From Gymnorhina tibicen (taxonomy: Eukaryota > Chordata > Aves > Passeriformes > Artamidae): 64,000 bases of DNA. Position 1 is the stretch's first letter, and each line of letters opens with the position of its first letter. Positions 55,158-64,000 of the stretch are shown here, in pieces. The notes below the pieces were generated by a model, which was not told the origin of the DNA, made no database searches, and saw nothing but the letters and a program-made list of their open reading frames with translations. A program made the translations under genes and the position numbers. The stretch covers positions 1,422,880 through 1,486,879 of the forward strand of contig VXAZ01001058.1 in assembly GCA_013399875.1 (NCBI GenBank), given 5' to 3'.

Positions 55158-57616
55158 AGACAAAACAATTCTGCTTTCTTGTTTCCTAGAAAATCTGTGG
55201 CGGGCCTCCACCCTGAAAAGATGATCATTTGAATGAATTGTTGGTTGCTGATTAATTCATTACCTTCAGAAATATTTCCCAGAGCACCCACACAGCTAAA
55301 GGTGTTGAAGGAAGCCTGGGACATTTGGGCCTCGCAGAGGTCAGGCACTATTCCAAACCCGTCACAGCAGCTGCAATTACAGCCCAGAGGGGAAAAGCCC
55401 CAATTTCTGTGCTGTTTGTGCTGTTGTGGCTCTGGCTGCGCCGTGGGCCTGGCTCCCCTCGAGCTGAGGGGATGACACCGAAGCTACTCCAGGAGAGAAG
55501 GATCAGGAGGACACTCCACCAACCAAAGTGTTTAATGGAATGAGGATTGTCAGCTGAATTTTATTTGTTGGGCATGACCCCATTTTTCGCTGTTATTTGA
55601 TAACTTCTCCAAAACTTGAAGCTAATCTCTTATTTTCTTTTCTGACATGTATTTCACTGCTATTAGAGCAGGTTTTGGTGTCTTGTTGTGCTTGTTCCCC
55701 GGCTTCTGATGTAATTCAGATGTGTTTTGGAGAGGAGACAGCAGCAGAGCACCTTTAGGACCCCCTGACTGACACGGTGTGCTCTGGCACACTGCAGATA
55801 TCGAGACCATCGTGCTGGAAGTGGGATGGGAAGCACAGGAAAGCAGATTGGAACTCCTGCCCTCTGCCCCACACACGGCCTGTCCTGCTCCAGGCTTTGA
55901 ACTCGGTGAGGCAGAGCCGTCCTCAGTTCAAAACACAATCCCTGCAAAGTCTCCAAAACATGGTCTAGTGTCAGAAACAGCCAAGGAGCTGATTCTGCGC
56001 TGTAAAAACTTTATTTGGAAACTGCTGCTTTGAAATAATTGCCGTCTTTTGATACACTGGATATATTTTACCAACCCAGAACTCACTTTTCTGCTTGAAA
56101 CAAAGCTGAGAACAAAGACTGCCTGTGTGAAACCAAACTGCATTAAACCCAGCTGCAGGTGCCTGCACAACGCACGCTTCAGAAAGGAAAGCACTAAGTC
56201 AGAGAAATAAAATGGCCATTGAGCTCTTACATACAATGAGAATTCCTGGCTGAACATATATTCCATTTCAGAGGGCAGCAGATCTGTCCCTGGGGTGAAA
56301 GTCACAGCTGGTTACGAGAACCTTGCAGGGAGCTGCCTGGGAGGTGTGGTGAGCATCCCACAGCCCTCTGCTGGAAGAAGCTTGGAGCTCTGAAATGTGG
56401 AGCTGGCAGCAACAGGCAGAAACTGATTTTTCTGTTTTATTCAGAAATATTTGCATTTTCAGAAGAACCAAAGGTACCCACTTTTCTTAAGGGAGAGCTG
56501 AAGACCTTTCCATTTCCTTAGAGTCCAAAACTTCTTGATGCACTTCAAAACCTCAAAGAACGGGAAACTTCCAGCCTGGTGGAAAGTAAGACAGGAATCC
56601 GTATGCACCACAGTTCATTTTATTTGGCTCCCTTTCCCAACCCCTTCCTTGGCAGAAGTTGATCACTCATAAACCTGTCCCTGTGGAAAAACAGTTAATT
56701 AGAAAAATCTCCTCTAACCCACGTGTTGTAGCACACTGTGTGTGCAAGAGATGGGTGGCGGGGGTTCCAGAGGCCGGAACATTCCGTGACTTCGGGAGGG
56801 AATTGAAATGGATTTCATTCTCACCCCTGCACTGTGCCAGTGCCTCTCACTGGCCTGAGGGAGGGAGCACGAGATCTGCAACTCCGGGGGTTCTGTCCCC
56901 TGAACAATCATTCATGGCAAGGGGAGAAATGGCTCCGAGGGGAAGGCAGGGAAAGAGCAGAAACCAACCGAAAACTTCCCTGGGCTGCACCTCAAACCTT
57001 TGGCCTGCCCATGCACTGGTCCTGGGATACCTGGAAAATGGGAAGGGAGAGAAAGCACAGCTGGGACAGAATTTCTTTATTCAGGTGCCAAGTGCCCGTG
57101 AGGGTGAGCCAGGGCTCTGGGGACGCTGGAAACGGAGCTGTCTCTGGAATCCAAGAACTGAAATATTCTCAGTGGAACCAAAGCTGGCGCTCAGTGTCCT
57201 GGTGCACGGCCAAAGCTTGGGCAGGGCTGAAATCTGATGCAAGATCCATTGCTGAATTAAAGAACATTGCTTTCTAATAATTTGGTGAAAACCACTGCTA
57301 TAGTTTAGATGTGTTGGCATTAAATAGCTTTTGATTTCTGATTTGTCCCGTAGTGCTAGGATGGTGCTGGAGGCAATTAGCTGCATTTGGAAGTCGGGGA
57401 ATGATTGATTGTTCTGCTCCCTCTCCGCTGCTTTGTGGGTTTAACTTTTATCTACAGTTTAAAATCAAAGGGTTCTTTTCTATTTTTAAAATTAGTTTAC
57501 AATCTGTTGACAAAACAGCCCTCCATCTGAATGGATCGTATTCTCTCACATAGCTGGATTAAAAATGACAATTATATTTCAAGCAAGATAATATTTTCCT
57601 GATATTTCTTTCTGGG

Positions 57617-57628
57617 AAAAAAAAAAAA
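57617..57628. repeat. Run of 12 A
   Basis: An uninterrupted homopolymer in AT-rich sequence. Confidence 0.9.
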
Positions 57629-58232
57629 GCTTTATGGTGCAATTTCTGTTTTCACTTAATGACTTTAGAGCCTTTTTTCATTTAGAAATTTCTTCATTCC
57701 AGCTCTGCTAAGCAGTAATAGATCAGTATTTGTTTGATTTGGATTTTAGGTGACTGCATGCTCTAAATTTGCAAGTGGAAGTCAGTGAGGCTCTGTGCTG
57801 ACTTAGGTTAGAACGAACAAGCAGGGGTAGACTCTTTTTGGGTTTTTTAAGCACATTTTCAAGCTGTACAGCAATCAAGGCAGTGAAGAGCAGTTTCTTG
57901 TACCAAACCCACCTCAATCCCCTTATTTGCAAAGCATTACTCCCTGAGCTGAGTTAGTTTGTGAGCGGTGCTGAGGGCCCTGGGTGCCAGGCAGCGTGGA
58001 GTGACTGTCCCAGCTCTCACTGCCCTGCACCACCTCCGGTTCCTCTCGTCAGCTCTCCCTGGTGTCCCAGATCACCCAGAAAAGCAGGGCCCAGCTGTGT
58101 CTCTGGTGCTGGTACATGATTATCTTTCTCTGGAGATGCCCATCTGCCAAAGCCCGGATCCCAGCACCTCTTTGGGGCTAAGGCCATTCTTTTCTTACTC
58201 CCCAGCTGCTGTTCTGCACAAACGATTCCAGG

Positions 58233-58913
58233 ATGAGAAGTGCCCACGGGCTCCTGGGGGTGATCCTTACAACAAACTCTGCCTACAGCCAAAACCCAGC
58301 AGGGGTAAAGGGGGAGCTTCAAAAGGGATGTGGAGTTACCAACCTGCGAGCAGGAAATAGTGTTGTAAACATTATTGTCCCGGGCTTACTTCGAGGCCTT
58401 GGGGAGAGTGCAGACACACTCCGTGCCCCTGCCGTGCCTTGTCTGGAGGCTGCATCTCCCGAGGAGAGAACAGAGAGCGCCGAGCTGCTGCAGGAGGCAC
58501 GCAGGAGATGGAGGGAGCAGAGCTCTGCCTCCCGCTCCCCGCTGCAGCCCGCTCGAGCAGCTGCGTGCAGGAGGAGAGCTCAGCAGCTCCACAGACAAGA
58601 TCCGAGGAACGGGGTTGAGGTGTCGCTGCATCCCTGCTGCGCCTCTCGGGGCAGCCACAAACTGCTCCTTCCTCGGGACAGATGTGCAAATTGCCACGTG
58701 CCCTACCCAAATCACGCCTGGCAGGAGCAGGAGATGCGTGAGTGGCAGCTGGGGCCTGGGGTTCATTGGCATTCACAGTGCCCCACCAGGAGTTCTTATG
58801 TTCCTTCCTCCAGCTTAGCTTATGAAGGGAACACGCCCATAAATTATCCAGAGAAGAGGGCGAGACATGCACAGACAGGCAAGATGAAGAGGGAGGAGGA
58901 TCAGAGATTTTAA
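58233..58913 (+). other. 226-codon open frame in CpG-dense patch, not supported as a gene
   Basis: The longest open frame of the window. Its middle is Arg/Ala/Gln-rich, as expected from GC-rich DNA. No domain, signal peptide, transmembrane segment or repeat is visible. Frames of 166 and 128 codons on the other strand and 147 codons on the same strand overlap it, so lack of stops reflects composition. The AT-richer last 30 codons have ordinary composition. It might be a lineage-specific or non-coding transcript, but chance is the simpler reading. Confidence 0.15.
58380..58740. promoter_or_regulatory. CpG-dense GC-rich patch (possible CpG island)
   Basis: Hand count over 58381-58740: 22 CpGs, about 64% G+C, observed/expected near 0.6, which is at the usual CpG-island threshold in a window that is otherwise CpG-poor. 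No TATA box or clear initiator was picked out. It could mark an unannotated promoter or a GC-biased patch. Confidence 0.35.
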
Positions 58914-59048
58914 GGCCAGGACAGAATTCTGTGTCTCATTTTGTAACCAGTGTGCATATTTATGATGCCGAGATGGGAAAGGCCCACAGAGAGAACACAG
59001 CTCACAAATCATATCTCTCAGCTTGCTCCAGAGTTTGTAAAAGTTCAC

Positions 59049-59564
59049 TCATGTCTCCTCTGCTTGTACTCCATTAATCATTCCTGCCTCTGAAAACAAG
59101 GGTAAACTTGCATCCCACATCTGCAGGGAGATCGTGTCCGTTCCCTCACACAATTCTTCCTCTCTCCAGTCTGCCTGAACCTTCCTCCTCACGGGGCACG
59201 ACTGGGAGATCGCAGCTCTGTTAGAGGACTTTGTCATCTCCTGCAGGTTCCTCCCATACAAACCCCAGTCCCTCGATGCAAAGGTTCTCCTCAGAGACCT
59301 GTCCTGTGCCTCCAGAAGAGTCCTGTGGAGTGGGGAAGGACACTGAGTTCTTTGCTTTGGTCTTAAAATCCTTAGGTAAGAAATACTTGATCTGGAATTA
59401 GGTGATCGTAATGTTTTCTCCCTCTGTGTTTTGTCACAGTGTGCAAGGGGAATAAAAGTTGAAAGTGAGTATTTTATAATATTTTTGTAATTGACTTTCC
59501 TTAAAGAAACTTTCACTTTCAAATACGAAGGTTCAGACTGGGTTTTTTTCCCTTCTGAATGCAA
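59049..59564 (-). other. 171-codon open frame, not supported as a gene
   Basis: This frame is notable because it lies outside the GC-rich patches. Its C-terminal half is charged and mixed in composition (for example LLEAQDRSLRRTFASRDWGL and KVQADWREEELCEGTD), more protein-like than most frames here. I recognise no family. No in-frame conserved motif, splice structure or neighbouring exon was identified. Confidence 0.15.
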
Positions 59565-61014
59565 GAAATGGCAGATTTGATGCTGGATCTAAGAACTCCC
59601 AGTTTTCCACTGGTGTACATTTGCAGGCTTCTCTGATGCTGTTCCTGCCAGGGGCATCAGACCCATACTCATGAAGTTGCCTCAAGTTTGTGAAAAGAAA
59701 TAGAATAAAGCAGATATCCAGTAGCTCCTGGGTGCTGCCCAAATCCCTCTGCACTCTGCTCTTCTGCAGAATATGTGCTACCAATGAAAGGCACGACAGG
59801 GTGAATTAAAAAACAGTGATTTGTTTTTCTCCAACGCCTTCTGTCCACAAAAACTGAGATTTGCAAATACAATCTAATTAAACATAATTCTGTCCCTGAT
59901 TATTTGTGATTCCATGCGTGTGGAAGTAGAAGCCTTGTAGCTCTGCCCTGCTCTGTAATGAAGCTGTCTCTGAGCTCCAGTAGCAGTGGGAACCCCTCAA
60001 AGTGGTTTTCCTGCTTTAGCACAGGGGTTTGGGGCATTTTTTATCCTTCCTCTGTCAGGTCACGTTCACAGCCAGTTCTGACCTTTCCTGTGTAGGGGTT
60101 TTTTGGGGTTGCAGACGTTATTCCCTGCTGTTGGCTGACATAAAGATTAGGTTCTGCTCTTGCTGGCAGTGGGATCAGTATCTTCAGTGATAAATATTTT
60201 GATAAATATAATATTTGGGTGCTCTAGGTTCAAAAGTCCCTGAAAACCAAGTGGAGGCTTAGTCATTATGAAGGTAATGAAAGCAAATCCTGGAAGAAAC
60301 AGAACATATTCATTTCTGCACCAGCTGGAGTTTGCCCTTTCCAGCAGCTGCGTGATTCTCAACATGGTTCTCTTTATTTTACCGTGTGTCCTTTCCTCCC
60401 TGTCTCCTGCACTGTGCTGGTATTTATAGTTATAAGAGATTATGGTCAAGTCTTTTCCAATTCAGCAGCCCAACGTGAAAGCCCTGAGAGAACAGGGATG
60501 GAACACGAGGATGTAATGCCTCCTGATGGAGCTAGAGCCGTGCCATAGCATCCCTGAGACCAACAGCAAATGTCTTGTCATCCAGTCGAATGTTTTTATT
60601 CCTTAGCCATGTCTGCTGTGTGCTACATCCCACCACGAGCAGGGAGACGCTCTCGCTTTTAATATTCCTCCCTCACTTTGCTGTATTGATTTCATGGTAA
60701 GTTGCATGGCATTACCTGCAATTATTTGTCATTTTGCTCTTTAAAAAAAAATCATCCCCAGTCGTGGCCTGGGCTGCAAATGAGATGAGCACTGGAGTGG
60801 AACAGCAGTATCCAAGTTCCAGTGGCTTGTGCTTGAGGGAATTCGACTTGCATATTTACAGCAGAGCCCTCCAAATTCCTGTCTGGTTTTGTAGGAGCTG
60901 GAAATGCTAAAGATTTTATGCAAGGGGGAAATAAAACTAGAAAGGACTGGTTGAGAAATCAGAAGCAATTCACTAAAATTCTTGTTAAGATTTGATCCTA
61001 ACACCGTGAAAATC

Positions 61015-61029
61015 AAAAAAAAAAAAAAA
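61015..61029. repeat. Run of 15 A
   Basis: An uninterrupted homopolymer. No retrocopy body is recognisable to its left. Confidence 0.88.
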
Positions 61030-63599
61030 TAGGGAGAAATTGTCACAAAATTGCTTGTAAAAATATGTGGAGGAAGCGTCAGCTCAGAATTCTAAATGGT
61101 GATAATTTTCTCCCAAAACCAAATGTTTTTAGCTTTAAGGTAAAGATCTGATTCAAAGGTACACCTGGGCATCATCATAAATCTACTGCTGAACAAGCCA
61201 TGGGCAAGGCCACGCCTGATTTCAGTGTGTGCACCCTTGACTACAAGAGAAGTTCCCTCTACTCCGAGTTCTTGACTTCCTGCTCCCTTCTTGGGCAGAG
61301 CCGGGAGGGCTCCCACACCTGATTCCAGCTGGACAGAGCAGCACGAGCTCCGAGTCTGCACGGCTGGGCAACTCACAGGAATGCTCCTCAATAAACCAGG
61401 CTCATCAGCCACAAACAACTGATACGCACTGTAAATGAGGATATTGAAGGATACACAAGCCAGAATGTAAAGCAGCCCTTACCAGACGCTAAAATGTGTT
61501 GTAGAGAGTTTTCATGAGGCCACAGCGGATGAGACCTGGGCAGAACCGCTCTGAGCTCCCCTGGAGTGAGGGAGTGACCCCATCTGCAGCAGGGGATGTG
61601 ACCTCCCTCACTGGGCTCACTCACTGGCAAATCAGGACAGAAAGTTGCTTAATTTCATTTTGCTTTGACAATTTTTAAAAATTATGCTAATTTTAGCAAA
61701 TAGCTTCCTAATTTTTAGTATTCAGGCTTAATTAAAATGCAAAGGAAAGTTTAGAGGCACTACCTCTCATCTCCCACACTCTCCACCACCTGCAAAATTT
61801 TATAGAAAAAAGGGAAAAAGAGACCTGAAGTTGTTAAATATCTCTGGTAACTGAGACCCCAGAGCCCTGCTTTTTCATCCTGGTGTGGGTTTGTGACACG
61901 GTGTGATGGGCAAAGAGAATCTGAGAGCTCCTCTCAGGCAGGGCATGGTTATTGTTTAATGAGTGTGAAGATTTCTGGGTATCTGGGCACTGGGTTGTGT
62001 GTGTAACAGGCAGGGATGGCACAGGGCACATCAAATTCAGAGAAGGACACGTTTTCCTTAATCCTTTCCTTAACTTTTCCCATCCTGATGACACATATTA
62101 GAGCTCAGCAGGAAAGAACCACGTTCACTCTGCCAGTTCTGCCACAAGCCTGCTTTAAATTGTAAAACCTCTTGGCAGTGGGTCCCTTTTTGCATACTTG
62201 TAGGGAATAAAGTATCTAAATAGTAAAGAAATCTGAGTCACGAGCAGCAGCAATGGAGAATATCAACTGACATAAAACAACAGTGGCTCGTAAATCCAAT
62301 CCTGCTCCTCCCTTGCTCTTCTGTTACAACGAGTTGTGATTGGAAGTGACAGAAAGATGTCCAAATTTGTCAGTCCTAGTCCAGCATCCTTCAGTTCCTA
62401 AATATATCCTGCTACGAGTGATCCCTCCGAGACAGCGCATTTGAAATATTTGTGAGGAAATATTTGAGAAGTACTTGCAGACATTGCAAAGATCAGCAGG
62501 GCTTGCTGTCCCTGTGTGTCTGTGGCACCACACCAGGGATGGTTTGGGCCCAGCAGCTCAGTACCAAATGTTCTGGTGACCTGCAAACAGCTCCAGACCA
62601 AAGACAAACTTGCTAGCTTGAGGCAATAGATGACCTGTGGAGGAAAAAACACATTTGTCTCGTTCTTTGGGCAGCACTTTGGATCGTGTGAGCCTCTTGT
62701 GAGTGGGTTTAGAAACCCAGCTCCCCGTGGAGAAGCCTGTTCCTGCAAAACACAGCAAAGCAAGCCCTCATTTAAGGGGTTTTCTGAACCAGGAACATTG
62801 ATCTGTCCTTTGTGTTATTTCCACCGACTTCTGTACCTGTGAAGCGACACTCGCTGGTTTGCTGCTGGGACAATGGAAACACACCTTGGGGAAATGCTTT
62901 AGTGCCACGTGAGAGATCTGACAGGCTGAGGGTCCCAGCAGCTCCCCAGGCTCTAGGTCAGAATTTTATTCCTCAGGCATGAATCCAGGTCCCTACATTA
63001 GCAATCAGTACTTAGAGCAGTGAGATTTCCTGCCTTTATCCTTTGGTTTCTGTACTGCTGCCCTGAACGGATGTGTGGATCTGGTTGTGTACAGACAGGT
63101 TGGTTGGGTGAAGGTAATCACTTCCTCATTTACTAATCATATCTGCAGCTTGAGGGGAAAGGTTGGCAACCTCAGATGGAAGATCAAATGAGTGAGACTC
63201 CCAGAGATTCCTTTAGCTGGAGAAATTGATTTAGAGCAAGAAGGAAAATCTTTCTTTTGGAAACTGAATGAGCAGGTGGATGCAATTTATATAAATTAAA
63301 CCTTGGGCTTGTTCCTCTGGCTTGAGTGGGTTTTTTTTCCCTGTTTTTAGCAAAGCTACTGGTGCATAAATAGTGTTTGATTCTTCTTCTAAATGTTGGT
63401 TCTGTACAGTTGTTTTTCATCATTGAACCTTTTGGAATCAATTGTAGGATTAATCTAATTGCAGGTTCCTTATTCCGTGGAGCACAGTGCAAGAGAAAAG
63501 CTGTGGCCAGGGAGGGAAATCACAGCTTTGCATTCTTGTCTCGTGTCACTTTTCTCAGCCAGTCTCTGCTCTATCATTACAATCAAAATTCTTTATCCT

Positions 63600-63735
63600 G
63601 AAAATTGCGACATGAAATTTTAGAGCTTAAAATAGCACTTGTGTAAGGCAGAGATTAGATTATGCAAAGTGTTAATGCAGCATTAACTGAAGAGTCCCAA
63701 TTAAATAATTATAAATAGTTCCAAGTCTAGCCTCT
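63600..63735. promoter_or_regulatory. Candidate enhancer-like segment with TTAAT palindrome
   Basis: AT-rich, non-repetitive sequence containing GTTAATGCAGCATTAAC (63671-63687), a perfect 8-bp inverted repeat around one base. It resembles, but is longer-spaced than, the HNF1-type site GTTAATNATTAAC. A second block CCAATTAAATAATTATAAAT follows. Function is inferred from motif appearance only. Confidence 0.25.
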
Positions 63736-64000
63736 TTATTTGCAGAGCACTGGAGTTCAGAAGTTTTGCACTCTGACAATGTTCCTGCCCGTGAGGAAGG
63801 ACCGAGACCTCTGCAGCTCTGCTCCTTCTTCTTTCTCAAAACGGAAACGTGAAATTTGGGTTATAAAACTAACAAGGATTCTTTCCAAATAAAGTGGTGT
63901 CTCTCCCTGAGGCACAGTCAGGGGTTCAGGCTGATTTTCAGAGCTCAGGAGGCGCCTGCTGACACTGGGTGGTGAAAGTCCAGCTCAGAGGAAATCACGT
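63736..64000. other. Right edge, nothing identified
   Basis: Ordinary mixed-composition sequence running to the window end. No feature supported. Confidence 0.5.

Larger units (their letters stand above)
53935..58375. other. Non-coding stretch with simple repeats
   Basis: No gene recognised. It includes an exon-like interval at 54358-54608, T-rich and CA tracts near 55.0-55.2 kb, a run of 12 A (57617-57628), and GC-richer patches with overlapping frames of up to 192 codons (plus, 56659-57237) lacking any domain. Confidence 0.42.
58920..63595. other. Non-coding stretch, nothing coding identified
   Basis: Mostly AT-rich. It holds the 171-codon minus-strand frame at 59049-59564, a run of 15 A (61015-61029), and a 14-bp palindrome AATTTTTAAAAATT (61670-61683) in an AT-rich block. 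No interspersed repeat was recognised with confidence. Confidence 0.42.

Noticed and set aside
56659..57237. 192-codon open frame
   Set aside because: Overlapped by a 147-codon frame on the same strand and others on the opposite strand. Peptide has no recognisable domain.
57770..57840. 'ggaagtcagtgaggctctg' as an old repeat relic
   Set aside because: Single short similarity without palindromic partner or ordered flanks.
62940..63030. Possible MIR fragment (TGAATCCAGGTCCCTACATT)
   Set aside because: Order of blocks only loosely follows MIR and the characteristic 'acttgcccaaggtcac' core is absent.
1..64000. tRNA, snRNA, snoRNA and known miRNA genes
   Set aside because: No cloverleaf with A/B boxes, no U6-like start and no well-known mature miRNA sequence was seen on reading. 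A formal scan (tRNAscan-SE, Infernal/Rfam) was not possible.
1..64000. Endogenous retrovirus or LTR pairs
   Set aside because: No paired long terminal repeats, primer-binding site or gag/pol-like frame was recognised.

Overview
The window reads as non-coding nuclear DNA from a vertebrate, most likely a bird or another archosaur. Evidence: two short relics carry the 3' end of CR1 retrotransposons, one of them with the octamer-like tail seen in avian CR1. A third, older CR1 relic is in reverse orientation. There are three MIR-type SINE relics and one further old amniote SINE-like tail. Recognisable interspersed repeats are otherwise very sparse. No Alu, L1, B1/B2 or intact LTR element was seen, and base composition alternates between AT-rich and GC-rich patches on a kilobase scale. 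I cannot name the species or the locus.

I find no protein-coding gene, tRNA, rRNA or recognisable small RNA. The many open reading frames (the longest is 226 codons) overlap one another on both strands, cluster in GC-rich patches, match no family I recognise, and are about as long as chance predicts for 128,000 codon positions in six frames. The window is therefore either a gene desert or the interior of a very large intron.

Layout. 1-9.2 kb: AT-rich DNA with one GC-rich island (2.6-3.95 kb), a degraded palindromic element (5.2 kb), a perfect 16-bp inverted repeat (6.1 kb) and two enhancer-like AT-rich segments (6.25 and 7.5 kb). 9.2-32 kb: CR1 3' ends at 9.3 and 29.7 kb, simple repeats, and enhancer-like segments near 12.8, 22.8 and 26.5-27.0 kb. 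32-39 kb: three MIR relics and a CpG-dense patch at 32.5-32.9 kb. 40-53 kb: a long enhancer-like segment (40.9-41.36 kb), a cluster of ATTAATG motifs (43.4 kb), an old CR1 ORF2 fragment (44.5 kb), a CpG-dense patch (46.9-47.2 kb), and an old SINE-like relic (52.1 kb) abutting an AT-rich enhancer-like block. 53-64 kb: a CpG-dense, ORF-rich patch (58.4-58.9 kb), simple repeats and an enhancer-like segment near the right edge.

No undescribed multi-gene system is visible. The best leads are the perfect hairpin at 6105-6142, the possible co-option of the old repeat at 52.1 kb, the CpG-dense patches as possible unannotated promoters, and the enhancer-like segments. Deciding among them needs cross-species alignment and expression data.
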